Origin: Rotaria socialis
Taxonomy: Eukaryota; Rotifera; Eurotatoria; Philodinida; Philodinidae
NCBI GenBank assembly: GCA_905331475.1
Contig: CAJNYU010000017.1
Location: 19,873 to 83,872, forward strand
Length of the DNA: 64,000 bases
Direction of reading: 5' to 3'
Numbering within the stretch: position 1 is the stretch's first letter; every line of letters starts with the position of its first letter. The translations under genes were made by a program, and so were the position numbers. The notes under the pieces were generated by a model. It did no database searches. It was not told the DNA's origin and worked only from the letters and a program-made list of their open reading frames with translations. Positions 1 through 13,224 of this stretch are shown here, one piece after another.

Positions 1-1557
1 TTGGAAAGCCTTCACTGAAAATAAGACAAAAAGCACATAAGTTGAGTAGCTTCATTTAAAAATTCCGAAAACGATACACAAAAAAGAAGCAAAGCGTTAA
101 GAAAAATATCAAGGCGTACTCAGTTCCTAATTCAGCAACAGAACATTTGTAATGCGCATTTGTAAACATACATATTTCAGAATATTGTTCTACTAAAATA
201 ATAATTATTTAAAGCATACAACATTTAAACAAAACAATAGCATTTATCATTACAAGCAATACGTAGATAAAACAAAGAAACAATACTGAACAAACTTTCC
301 GTTTACCTCGATTCAAGTACAGCTACATCACATTTGTACTGAGTTGACGAGTACAAGCAGATTTCTGCATTTTGTACAACTACACATTTAAGGATTATAT
401 TAATATGTATGCATATATTTGTAATCAATTTTATTTTTTTTTTAAAGAATTTTATTCGTTTTTTAAGAAATAACTTCAATCAAAACTAAAAAACAATTTT
501 CGTTCAGCATACATACCCGAAATACGGATTTTTCGTAAAGTTTTATTTGAATTATTTGTAACAACAACATTAACATTTATACTTTCACCATGATAATACA
601 TCTAAATATGATTATATAATTAAAAAAACAAACACAAATAAAATTATTTCAGCTTAACGAAGACAAACCTCTTTATCAAGTGTACATTCTAAATGTAATG
701 GTGCTGGCGACATCATAAAATCTTTATGCGCTTCAATAACAGGCTGTGGCGCTGGAATTTCTGGTGCATAAGTTAATTTTCTAATTGCTAATCGAACAGA
801 ACTTCGTTTATGTGATTTATCTTCATTTGCTTCAGCGACATAAGTTTTTAATTCATAATCAACGCCACATGGCTTTCCTGTATCACCAACAGCTGGTTGT
901 AATGTTACAGAAGCTGGTGCATTTTGAGGTATCTCAAAAATATTTAATTATTTAGCTATTTTCTTTTATCAAAAATAAAAGTTTACTTCAAAATAAAATG
1001 GATACGCATTTGGTCCTAATTTTCTTAAAAGACGTTGTTGTAAATATGTTAAAGGCTTTTTTTGATCATCGATAGGAGGATAAATTTGTTGAGTTGAACA
1101 AAACAAATCCTTTCGAAATGTTAAACCAAGTACATCAAGATCTTCTCGACCATATCGAAATGCTAGAAATAATATTCTATTAATTTATCTACAACACCAA
1201 AATCTATTATATTTTACCTGCTAGTACAGATGCATATACTTTACGATCTTTAACATACTCAGGATCGACTAGAATGACTCCATCTAAAATAAAATTTTAT
1301 TAAAGTGAAAAACAAAAAACAAATATAAACTGAAACGCTTACCAATCGGATCAATATGATCCATATAATCGATAAAATCTCGTTTTCCAAGATAGCATGT
1401 AATCTAATCATAGCAATCAATAGCATAAATATATAATTCAACATATTTTAAATACCTTTGAGTTAGGACTACTTTTCTTGAAGACTCTAAATAAAATAAA
1501 CAAATATTATTAAATAACGTTCACTTGCGTTACTTACATTGGTGTTACATTACACAT
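1..1557 (-). CDS. beta-arrestin, N-terminal two thirds, runs off left edge
   Basis: Adaptor that binds phosphorylated GPCRs and links them to desensitisation and clathrin endocytosis. Nine exons join in one frame: 1538-1557, 1456-1486, 1343-1403, 1218-1283, 987-1162, 669-932, 517-601, 307-379 and 1-14 (partial). The reading contains arrestin landmarks in order: [56 protein letters not shown], the [16 protein letters not shown] stretch, [18 protein letters not shown], and [11 protein letters not shown] at the start of the C-domain. The chosen ATG (1557) gives MCNVTP before VFKK, as expected for a short arrestin N-terminus. The C-domain, including clathrin and AP2 motifs, lies beyond position 1. 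Introns are 50-140 bp except the last visible one (292 bp). Family assignment is very secure; paralogue identity (visual or non-visual) is not, but there is no sign of a visual-specific form. Confidence 0.95.
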
Positions 1558-4500
1558 TATTTGTCAAAAACAAAAGCAACAAAATCTATTTTTTTAGTTA
1601 TCAAATAGATAATGTAAGCAATGTCTTATAACTAATAATAATCGATGGAGAATAAATGATAAAATCTATCATCCATCTGTCTATAGTGAAGAGGAAAAAA
1701 CTATCGGCCTTCACATCAAACACAATTCTTCATCTGTTGTGTATGCCTTTTCTATCTAAGCGAACAAATTGAAAAGACATCGTCGAAAGAACAAACTACA
1801 ATGAGATTGGCGTCAGATACAACGAAGAAAAAAATAGAAATTCTATATTTTCCGGGTGAAAGTGATATGACGTCACATGAATATATTGATTCTTACATGT
1901 TTGAATAATGTGAGAAAATCTTTTTCGACAAAAAAAAGACAAATAAGATCTTATTTTTTTCAATTGGATGATTTATTTTTTTAGGTAATATTCATGCTTA
2001 TTGGTAAAAGTAAAAAAAAAAGACAAAGATTACATTTACTATTTTGTGGCACTTTGCTTCAACTTCCGGTTTTATGCGTGTTTAGAAAATGGGGAAACAA
2101 AAACAGAATTTGACGCCTATCACTATTCAATTTTTTTCTCTCCGTCTTCATATATATATATAAATCTGCATGACATGAGTATTCTCTCGAAAGAATAAGC
2201 TCATCTATTTTGTTTTTCTTTTTCTTTATAGTGATATAATATTATAGTCACACCATCATTCTCATTTCATTAATATTTCACATAAAGAAAAGAAAAATCC
2301 CTGAAAAAAAAGATATACAAATATGATAAAAGAAAAAAGAAAGATTTTCCACTTGTTAACAACGGATTTTCTATTTTAATTAATTAAAAGAAAAATGAAA
2401 GAGATGAAAAATAGGAAACTGAAAAAGAAAAAAGCTTATAGTTTGAATCATTTTAAACTTACGGTTTCATAAGATATCATACAGAAATATATTAATTGTT
2501 CAACATGATTAAATGGCATAAAAAAATGAATCAAACAACAATAATTAATCATATGCGTAGTTTCATTACTATGATGAGTTCTTTATTGATCTATCTAGCT
2601 GCTAAGATAATGTATCCATGCTGTTTTTATTCATATTGACTTGACGTCGTTTGCTTTCTTTATTTTTCTATTTGTAAGTCTCATGAACATACTTTCTTTC
2701 CTTCTATTCTTCCACTTCGTTGGAGGTTCTTTTTTTTTCTTTTTTTCGTAGACGAGAAATGTAATAGTAAGAACAGAAGATAGAAGAATATTTTTGTTAG
2801 AAGAACGCGCAAAAGAAGATGCTACTAATATAAAAGCTGTCATAATTAAAATATCTACAATTGAGAAGGATAGAAAGAAAAAAACTTTACGAGAAATCTA
2901 TCATTATTTTTCGATACATCAAGTTACTAAAAAAAACCAATGTTATAAAATCATTAATTCTATAGAGAACTTTATCTATTATTATGTATTAACAATAAAT
3001 ATTGTTTATCTTGAAAATCTTTTTTTTATCTTATTTAAGCAAAAGTATTGTTCGTATAGATAGAATAGAAGAACATAAAAATAGAAAATCTTTATAAAAA
3101 ACAGAACATGAAATAGAAAAAGAAGTTACAATTCATTAAATAAAAATTATCAAATTTTATAAATAAAAAAGAAAACAGACTACTCGATAAAGAACTACTG
3201 TCAAAATGTCTTAGTTTATTATTTGAAACTCTAATCTATCATTTAAGGTCGCGAAAATCTATCTCTAAATGCTAATTCTCTCGCAAGATATACGACATTT
3301 CATTTTGAGAAATAAAGGTTTTTTTTTAAATAATGAGATTATTAATACTTTACCTTGTTCCTTGCTTTTTTGAATCATCTAAACATAACTCCATTGCACC
3401 GTTTCCATTGACTGGGTTTTGCTGTGCCATAAATAATATTGCTTTATGTTGATAGAAGGATATTTGGTTGAGCTAATGTGTGGAACATGACGAGATACAT
3501 AATCTGAAGAGAAAAACATCAACGTAATGAATCTGACAATTGTTCTTCATTTTTTTCTTCTTTACTCAACTGTTTGCGACAGTGACAACGAGCAGAAACA
3601 TCAATAACGACACGTTAGATTTTTCTTTTATTTTTTAATTTCTTTCAAGAAAATTATTAAATAAGAAAACTAAAAGATTTAGTCGACAACAATGATCTCT
3701 ATAGTCTAAAAGTTTTCATTTTAATTTCTCTTTCAGCAGAAGTGACTCAGAAATCAAGCAATACTACTTCTAATAGATTTGGAGAAAAACGAAGTTTATA
3801 ATCATGATTTCATTTGTTTCACTGTCAAATATTCCAGATTTATTACTCCGATTAGCATATTACACTTACCTTATAATTTCATCAATTCTCTTTTTGTTTA
3901 AAAATATAAAATAAGAAAATGGCACTGTTTGCAAAGACAAAAATAGATTTCAATTTATTAGAAAAGAGAAAAGAAAAAAGAAAGAACCAGACGTTTACCA
4001 AATCAACATAGTACAGATACAATGAAATGAATAACTCAATTGACATAATGCTTTTATCTCATTTGTTTATTCATCGCCATCAACAACTCACTTTCGCATT
4101 AGATTTTAACATTACTTACTGACATCTATTGTAGAAAAAGAAAATAATACATTGGATTTGATCGGAAAAGTTCTTTTGTAAAACTTTAATTGTATTCTAA
4201 TCTAACGATTCTTCATTAAAATACTAATTGATCTAGTAGATATAACTCCTATATATATATATATAATATGATGTCAGTACAAAACCGTTTGGTTCTTGTT
4301 TTTTTCCCCAGCGTGTATAGTGAGAGTTAGCGAGATAGGATTATCGGGTATAATAATAATCCTCCCACGATGATATATGCTCGTTTCTTATAGCGGAACT
4401 AAAAAATATTTTTGCTACATGTTAAGAAAGAAAAAGAAAATTTCTTCATGAGAAAAAGGCTCAACACCTCTTCTATTCAGACGACTCTTCTGCGAGTAGA

Positions 4501-7500
4501 GATGAATATATTAATGACTTTTTATGACATCCTATCGTCTTCACAACTCATTTGATGTGACTTTCTACAACATCAAAATCGTATCAATACCGAGTTTTAT
4601 TTTTTATTAGTTGTTTTCAGGCTTGTAGCTATAAATTTTTTAGTGGAATACCTTAAGTCATTCTTGTATCGTAGACGCTGCACGATTAACAGGTTTCATA
4701 AAATTTGTAAATGATTCTGATTAATATTTTGGCATTAAATATATTTTTAATACTTGAGCAAATGCATATAAACATGAACAAATATTCGAATGAATCTGTT
4801 GCAAAATTATAAAAGTTTGACTTGAAAATTAATTTTACTTTCGTTGTATTAAAATATTATCTAGCTTCGTAGCAAGGCTATATTTTCTGTATTCTTAAAT
4901 GTTTTAAAAAACTGAAGATTCTTGCGAAAATATATTTTCTTATGGTTGAAACTGGAGTTCCATTCACATTTATCAGTTGTTCAACTAAAATAAGAGATTG
5001 AACTTATTCAATATAATTTTGGTTAAAATGAAGATTTCGATTTTGACTGGGTTCTAGAGTACATCAAGTCTAAGAATTGCTGAAATTAAACCCATATCTT
5101 TTTGATCAACTTTTTCCGAAATTTAAGGATACTCTTAATTCTCTTAATGAATTTGTCTAAGTGGTTTTTAATAGTTGCTTCGAACATAAGATTTACTATT
5201 TTCTTTTATTTTGTTTGATGAATAGCATACTTCACATAGTCGATAAGCAATCCAATCGTGATTTCATAATCATTAATTACAAGTAGCTCCTATTCCTAAC
5301 CAAAAACTTCTCATGCAAGAATGGTAGTATGCAGTACTCAGACTATATATTATTTCTTTTATACGTATCAAGGACTCTAGTGATCAATAAAATATTACTT
5401 TCTACTGAATTATAGGCCTAAAAAATATGCCAATTTAATCATATTTTACGAGCCAAAAATATTTTCTTCTATTTTCAAATTTGTTAAAAATGTTTTCAAC
5501 AAAATGAATGAAAACTCAAAAAAATTCATACAATATTTACTATATGAAACAAACTTTTCTGTCAATCGAGATCATCTAGATTGGACAGAACGATACGTAA
5601 ACAACCTAAAACGTTATCAATACTCGAAAAAGCGGTGTTTCTAATAAATAATCGTATACGATCTTGAGATGGCGACGACTATCATATGATCAATAATTTT
5701 CGTACGGTCTTTGGAAAGAATACCTTAATTCCTATGGTAGTAAGTAGATATATTTAAAAAACTATATTAAAAAAAATGAAAATGATATATAACATAATTC
5801 TCTACATAATTATGTTTTCGGACTCGGTTCTGAATTAACCTGATAAATCTTGTGATTAAAGTATAATTACAGTTTAAGAGAATGACTAATTAAGTTTTTT
5901 TTTATCTATTCGGTTTTGTAGCGAATATTGAGAACGAAGATTGATGCCAATAAAAGAAATAAAGACCTACCGCGTAATTTAATTCAATCAGAATTTTTGT
6001 TTTCGAATCATTTTACGAGACAGTAGAAAAAAAACGATGGCTTTTAAATCATAACACTAAATTGAAAAGAGATTCAAAATAAATATGTTTCGGCGTTGCT
6101 TCAAATTTCAGAAATTAGATTTAATATCGATATTTTTCATATGTTAATATTTCTATGTAATCGTTAATGAATTCGATCTCCTCATTCAGAAGAATTTATC
6201 TGTATTAATATATTTTTTTCTTTCTCAATTAGTACCTTTTGACTATGAAAACGCACGAAAGATTATATTTGATGAAATCTCGTGAGTTATTTCGTGTTAA
6301 GCTGTTTCTAAGAAGAAGAAAGTGTGTACAGTTTCGTTAGAAATAAGTTCTTAACACGTTTTCATGAAAAAGTAACATCTTTTGTCTTTTAATCATTCAA
6401 TATTTATCGCTTTTTACATGAATGATTTGTATAAGTTATGGAAAACAAATTTCGACACGTCGTCTTATTATCCGACAATACTTTGACGAATTCATTCGAG
6501 GCTAGCAACCAATATGTAAATCGAATATCAATTTAGTGTTGTAGAACTCATTTGCAATGATATTAATATTTGTTTAGATCCAAAACAATTGGATACTAAA
6601 TTTGGCGATGGTGCCAAATGAAAATCTACTTGTCTGATATTAGAAGTTTCACTTATTCTCTATTTTTTTTTCTTGTATACTTTCTTTTAGCTCTTCATTG
6701 TTTGTCTCCTCATATGTTGTTTATGTATTATGGTTAAATTTTTTGTTTGTTTTTGATAATGTAAAATAGAATCCATATAATCAAAAATATTGTATTAATG
6801 AAAGTGTTTCTCGTGCGAAAAAACTTCTATGACTATTATCTGTCGGTTTGACTTTCCTATTACATGAAATAATTTGTTACTATCTTATCGTGATGAAAAT
6901 AAATTAATGAATCAACTGAACAGGAGATATCTATTTTCTGTTAATTTTAAAAAACTTTGAACCGTTTTTTGATTTTTAATTTAAATTTAAAAATAACCGT
7001 AAATTCTCATAAGTTAAATTTATTGAAATTTTTAATTCTCGATGATTTAATGAATTTCAAACTTGAACTATTTGCATTTCCTCATTAAGAATACAAAAAA
7101 TATATCATACATCAAGTTTCAAAAAAAGTAGAATAATTTTAAATTAAAAGTTTTGATATTCTAAGTTCTACAAAAATTTAATTGAAAACAAATATAAATT
7201 TACACATCTAGAACTGAAAGTAGATGGACACATTAATGCAGAGTTATAGAATTAAAACGTATATGCAAAGTTAGAAACGTCAATCGGCTTGGTTTGGCCT
7301 GCACGTGCTTCTGTTTTAAATATGATTAAACATATATAGGAGGACATGTCTATCCAGGTCGAATCTCTCCAACAGTATCCAACGCTTTCCCACTGTCGAA
7401 AACCATCAGATATCGAATATTCTATAGACATTCAGTGATGTAGGCACACGGATGAAACATCTCAAAAAATGAAAGCTGACAGTATAATAAAACTGCAGTA

Positions 7501-7753
7501 GTTCTTATGTATCGCCCATTTATGAGGAAAGAATAGTCGAAATAGAAAAAAGGATGTGTATGTGTATCTTTGTCCTCTCAAATTCACATCTCTCGAGTGA
7601 CGTGATTTAAATTGAATATTTAACTCGGATTTACTTTGGAGTTCACTGAATATATTTTTCTAGTTTCTATAAATTTCCACTCGCGCACGAAAACAAAACC
7701 AAGATATTTGTTCAAAAGTGTCCTAAGAAATAAGTGCAATAATATGATACTAA
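1558..7753. other. long gene-poor AT-rich stretch
   Basis: About 6.2 kb upstream of beta-arrestin. Open frames here are short, low-complexity and lack codon structure. I found no exon chain, tRNA, rRNA or terminal inverted repeats. It probably holds arrestin regulatory sequence, but no specific site can be named. Confidence 0.6.
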
Positions 7754-7761
7754 ACCACCAT

Positions 7762-8504
7762 TAGAGTCCTGCAGGGCAGAGTAGGGCAGGGAAGGTGAAG
7801 GTTACAAAAAAAATATTTAGGGTAAAGGTGTAAAGGTAGGATGTAGCTCATACGAATGAAATTTTTGATAGAGTAGAACTTAATATATATTTCTGACATC
7901 TTTTTGATCAAAAACAGTGTAAAGAGTGATATCATCATCTAAATCGAATGGGTAGAATAACAACGAACGGAAAACAATGGCCTATTGTTTAGTACTATTT
8001 TTTACATAAGCTGACGAGTTCAATCACTTTTGATTATTTGTCGAGTAAATGTGCATGTAAATGTAATAAAAAATGTCTTCGAAATCATCTCGACATGAAC
8101 GTATTGTTAGTACAAACGGGCGAGTTTTGGAAGAGAGAAGGCAAAATTTAAGTGGTGATGTTGTAAATGACATTTTATTTTTAAGAAACTTTCGAAATAT
8201 TTATTAATCTTGTATTTGATTCTCGTTGAAAATCAATAAAATATATTGAAACAAAGTGAAGAAAAACTTCACGCTGACTTTTACTTGGACCTGAAACTCT
8301 AAGGATATGATAGGGTATAAAATGAAAAATCTCTGTGATAGGGTAGGTAAGGGTACAAAGCCCCTATGGCTGGGTAGGGCAAGGTTACAAAATCTATAGG
8401 CAAGGCTAGGGTAAGAACGTCGTAGGATAGGGCAGGGCAAGGGTACGAAGTTTTACGATAGGGCAGGGTTAGGGTACAAAAAAGTCATAACCTGCAGGAC
8501 TCTA
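7762..8504. mobile_element. hAT-type non-autonomous DNA transposon (MITE)
   Basis: A 743-bp element bounded by a perfect 14-bp terminal inverted repeat, TAGAGTCCTGCAGG at the left and its complement at the right. It is flanked by an exact 8-bp target duplication ACCACCAT (7754-7761 and 8505-8512). The 8-bp duplication and a terminus fitting the hAT consensus YARNG place it in the hAT superfamily. Inside the ends are several G-rich motifs of the type AGGGCAGGG and AAGGGTAC, in line with the subterminal repeats hAT transposases bind. The two open frames inside (7750-7938 and 8204-8440, minus) are translations of these repeats, not a transposase, so movement would need a source in trans. Confidence 0.9.
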
Positions 8505-8512
8505 ACCACCAT

Positions 8513-9587
8513 CTGCATATGCGTGACCTACTTTGGAAGGATTAAATATATTTCAGTGAATTGTTTGAAGGGATTTTCCTTGAATCATTTCAGTTTTTTA
8601 CTTTTTCAAAAATATTTATAGAAAAATAATCAAAAAACAAAATAGCTTCGCATGCACCTGGACAGCTGTATCAACAATATATACACGATATGGATAGATT
8701 AAAGACTTTTCTTTGCTAAAAAATGAGAATTTCATTTTAGACACAGATCAACAGAACAATATTTTAATCCGAACAAGAATGCGAATATCAATTATGGTTA
8801 TCATCGTCTTCTATATACACTCGTGAAAATTCAGAGAAAGAACTCTAGAAGCTAGAATTATTAGTGGCTTCGTCTTTAATTTGCTTTGGCGTTAATTTAA
8901 TGTCTATCAACTGCTGGCAAAACCTATTCCACTAAATGCTAAAATAATGGGAAAAAAATCTGTTGATTGTTTCGAATAGAAATGATATTATTTCTTTTAT
9001 AGAATATTATTGGATTTTAATTACACCATTCTTCAAATAGAATGCTAATTTTGTTATGATGATTATACAATAAAATAGAATACTGTCATTTTTTTCAAAG
9101 CAAACGTTGATTGAATACATATGATATATTTAAAGTGACCTTGATGAATCTAACAAATAAAAGCAATGTGAGACTACGATTATTTGATCAAATGTCATGA
9201 ATTGGAAAGATTCTATGTTTGAACAGTCTAAACAATAAGTGCATAGAGATAGAAGAATTCATATTTGCTCTTATTTCATTAATTGTCAAATAATAGAGAC
9301 ATATGAAGTATTCTAACCATATGCTGTAGTCAATTGAATAGAAACTCTAACAATTAATCATTTGTCCAGACTTTTTTGCTAAAAATATCTCTCTTTTCAT
9401 TGATTATTGTTTATGCAGTTTTACAATGAAAAAGAATAAACAAGTATGGGTTAATGTACCCTGTTGAGTAGATTTTTTTAAACGAAACATTTGTACAAAA
9501 ACATTCGCTCTTGATTTGCTTCCTGGATTTAAAAGAAAAATTTTCGATATAGAAATTATATGTTTATAAGCGCAAAAAATAAAATGT
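8513..9587. other. intergenic, nothing recognised
   Basis: AT-rich sequence between the hAT MITE and the 3' end of the channel gene. A small open frame at 9404-9598 overlaps the channel terminator in another frame and has no coding character. Confidence 0.5.
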
Positions 9588-12500
9588 TCAACATCCAAGA
9601 GAACTTATTCGAAATTGTCTCATTGTCATTGCTTCAATATCACCGGAAGTTAATAGTATTGGTTGGGCATTAAAACTATTATTATTATTATTATTAAAGC
9701 GTCCATAATTAAACGGATTAATAATAGTTGTACATTTTCTTGATATTTTTGGTTGATATAATTCATCGGCGTGTTCATTTAGCATCATTTGATGATTTTG
9801 TTCAGAAGGCCTACTTAATATTCCATCTGATGAATTTGATAAGCCACGTTCATTTTTAGAATTTGCTATTTTACGTACAACTGTTGTTGCTGATGATGAA
9901 CCAACATATGTATCTAATTCATTTGCTGAAAGATGACCAGATGTTGATGAATGCTCCAAATGATTTCTCTAATAAAAATAATAAATATTATCATTTATTC
10001 TCTATTCTTATATTTAAATGAGAATAAATGTAAAAGAAAATAAATCTTTTTATGATGTCATAGAAAGAAAAACAAGAAACCTAGCGTTAATCAATTTGGC
10101 TTTGATTATATGCATCAATAAACGAATATCATCAATAGACAAAAATAAATAATAACAAAGAATTAATCAAATCTAACTGTTGATGTGTAAAAATTGCTGA
10201 AGCTTAAAAAGATGTAGGATCGATGAAAGTATCTCCTTTTTGTAGTAAAGAATTTCTCCAGCTCATTTTAACTTCTTAACAAATGAAATGTCAAATCTAT
10301 ATATTGAGTTTTATCTTCTTCCTCTTAAGATCTAATCAATGAAAAACTTACCATATATTCCCTATCTTTTCGTTTCATTAAACGTCTTCTTCGATATGTC
10401 TATTTATGTATGAATCAAAGAAAAAGAAATTGTATAATAAATTCTTTTCTTGTCTTTGAGACTTACAACAAAATACATCCAAAAGAAAAATATTATATGA
10501 AATAATACATATATTATAGCTAATGTAATTAATGCTATATTATCCCAATGTGGTGCTACATCAGGGGGACAAACAGCAATCAATGCATGCCATCCACATA
10601 CAACACATAACATGACCATAGATAGAAGTACATATTTATCCTATCAATTAAAAATAATTTTTTATTCTACTAAAATAAAATGAAATTACCAATGTTGTTA
10701 AATAAGATATTGTCGGTAAACATCGAACAACAACCCATTTAAATGTGACAGCTGTTAAAAGAAGCGTAAAACTTAATTGAAGACGATTTTGTGGAAGATT
10801 ATAAGTAACACTAAACGTAGCGAATGCCATTACGGTTATAAAAAACTAATATAAAGAAAACAATATATATACTCATATAGACTTTTTGTCTTTTTATAGA
10901 AGCATCGAAACTCACAATAAGAAAATAAACATTCCAATAAAAATATCCTGGTCGTCGAGCTGCATGACCTAAATTTAAATGAGAAGTTTGTTTTTCTTTT
11001 GTCAAAAAGAAAGAAATCTATTTTGGTACAAGTTGCTGAAAAAGCTGGATGTTGATTTTGCGATGGTGAAAATGGACTTGATAATAATTTTGTTGATGTT
11101 TCAACATGTTCATGCAAACGCCATTCTTGTTGATCGATAAATGTATCTTCAAATTCAATAATAGGAGAAACGAAACGAAAAGAAACAGAATATCATACGT
11201 GTATTTATTGCACTTAATTGATTGGTATCTGCAACAAGTGATACTTCATTAACAGTTCGTGTTGTTGATATGGTGATTGTTAAATCCTTCAAAAATTTTT
11301 TTAAAATTATTGTTTAGAAAAAACAAATTATTTTATTTACTTGAACATCAACTGGAAAATCATTAAGTTCAAGATTTTCAAGAAAAACACCTTTAACTTT
11401 TCTCATTTCATACACCTATATGAAATAGAGATGAGGAAAACAAACCTCGAATAATTACAAATCTAACCATTGGTGTATCCATTCCATCATAAACAACTTT
11501 ATGCCAAACATCATTTTTTAAATCGCCAACTGAATTATCAATATGTAATAAAGGATTCCAAAATTTATTTGCATCGAAACAATCAATATCCTAAGTAAGA
11601 ATATATTTATTGAAAGATAAATAAAAAAGAAAATTTTATTTTTTTATTTTAGAAGAAAGATCTTTTTTTCAATTTGACATACTTACATGTCACTTACCGT
11701 TCCTTTTAAGGTCGGTTCAAACCAACGCGCTTGAATAAAAGCTTCAGCTTGAAATTGTTCTTTTAATGTATCGATTTCACCAATTTTTAAAAAAACTAAA
11801 CGTAATTCAACCGTTACCTAAACATAGAAGTTGAACAGAATATTAAAAAACTAGTTGAACTTTGTTTCATTTAGTTTTTGTCTCGTGTTCATTGAAGCAT
11901 AACAAGTTGACCTGACCCATTCTCGTTTACTCTCATTTGATCAATATATGCATTTGCATTTGCACATTAATACAATGAAAAATTTATATTCAACAAAACT
12001 TATTTCACGTTCAACAGGTTTTATTGTTCCACTTGGAATTCTATTAATTCTATTTGGTGTTGCATCAATCACCCTATCATTTATTGATATATTTAATTGT
12101 CGTTCATCTTTATCTAATTCATTGCCAATCTCAAAGTCTGCCAATGAAACTACATTAAATACCACTTGTATCCAAAATTCATTTTCTGAACAATCAATAT
12201 GGCCAACACTTGGTAAAGGAATATGGGTTGGCCTCTTTTATTTAACTGTTGGTATTTTTTCTTTGATTGCTTATCGTGAAAAAACTTTAATATCAATAAG
12301 AATCTTATCATTGTTTGCTTTTATTTCTGTTTTTCTGAGTTTTTTTCTATTTCTATCTTCATTAATCGTATTTCAACGGTATATTATTGAAGGTCGTGTT
12401 AGTGCTGCTCAAAGAACATCAATTGAACAAAAAGAAGTTGTACTTAATGTCCTTCTTCTTGTTTGTGGAGTTTTATCTTTAATTATTTCATTAATATTAG

Positions 12501-13224
12501 CAATTGGTACACTCATTGCAGGAAATTTTTGTCAACGGCAATCGGATGATTTCGAGAATTTCAAATATTCTAATCAACAACTACCACCACCTGCCTATTC
12601 TGCGCAACCTTATTATGGTTAAATTATAGGATCATTACAAATCAATTGTTTTAATTTAGTTTATCTTATACGAATATCTTTAGAATTCAGTTTTTAAAAT
12701 GTTTTTCGGTTTATATTATTTCTATTGTCGAATGTTCTTGTTAGAATAATAATGATAAAAAAGAAATAGACCGATAATTTACTAATTATTTATTGAGTAT
12801 TTTTAAACGCTTGAAATCTAATTAGATATTTATTGAAATTTGAAGAAGGATATTTAGAGCGGAAAATATTTTCTTGGATCGATTCTTTTGAAAAATATCA
12901 TTAGAAAGATTGACATGATGGATTGTGATAAAAATGAAACTTCAATCTTACCCTATCAAGTTTATGTAAACCTAAACTATCATCAGCTGGTCTTGTATCT
13001 TGTTTTTCGCATACTTTAATCATGTAGTCTTTAATATCGGTAAGAACTTTAATATTTCGTTTAAAATTATTATTTAATTCTTGAAGGGTATGTGTTAATT
13101 CACGTACATCTATTCCTGATAATGATGACGATGAATGAGTACTATGAATTCGTTTTGCTGGAAAATATTGTTGAGTTGGCGACGAGATTAGTGATGTTCC
13201 TGTTATTCCCCCTGTTGAATGCAT
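9588..13224 (-). CDS. pentameric ligand-gated ion channel subunit lacking Cys-loop cysteines
   Basis: Eleven exons (12952-13224, 11698-11817, 11468-11587, 11341-11415, 11199-11286, 11030-11146, 10916-10968, 10690-10845, 10467-10640, 10352-10399, 9588-9968) give about 534 residues. The extracellular beta-sandwich contains RLVFLKIGEID, FQAEAFIQARW, FWNPLLHIDN and the loop FPVDVQDLTI. That loop has the family F-P-x-D core but no flanking cysteine pair. RRPGYFYWNVYFL starts M1, RLQLSFTLLLTAVTFKWVV is M2-like, and further hydrophobic segments complete the four-TM bundle. The N-terminus is a 91-residue polar, partly helical extension without a signal peptide. The intracellular tail is long and asparagine-rich. 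Intron 1 is 1,134 bp, far longer than the rest, and contains another gene on the opposite strand. Ligand and ion selectivity cannot be inferred. Confidence 0.9.
11975..12622 (+). CDS. four-transmembrane MS4A/claudin-like membrane protein, nested gene
   Basis: Intronless frame of about 215 residues from the Met at 11975; an upstream in-frame Met at 11948 would add MHLHLHINT. Four hydrophobic segments are visible: GFIVPLGILLILFGVASITL, a stretch starting GIWVGLFYLTVGIFSL, then ILSLFAFISVFLSFFLFL, and VLLLVCGVLSLIISLILAIG. Between TM1 and TM2 is a short extracellular loop with NETT and NTT possible N-glycosylation sites and two cysteines. The tail ends with LPPPAYSAQPYYG, which carries a PPxY motif that could recruit WW-domain ubiquitin ligases. 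The four-TM topology with a proline/tyrosine-rich tail resembles the MS4A/CD20 group; that is a topological inference, not a sequence match I can prove. It sits wholly inside intron 1 of the channel gene, antisense to it. Confidence 0.75.
   Translation: MKNLYSTKLISRSTGFIVPLGILLILFGVASITLSFIDIFNCRSSLSNSLPISKSANETTLNTTCIQNSFSEQSIWPTLGKGIWVGLFYLTVGIFSLIAYREKTLISIRILSLFAFISVFLSFFLFLSSLIVFQRYIIEGRVSAAQRTSIEQKEVVLNVLLLVCGVLSLIISLILAIGTLIAGNFCQRQSDDFENFKYSNQQLPPPAYSAQPYYG

Noticed and set aside
7750..8440. Possible transposase ORFs in the hAT MITE
   Set aside because: They translate G-rich subterminal repeats and have no hAT dimerisation or catalytic motifs.
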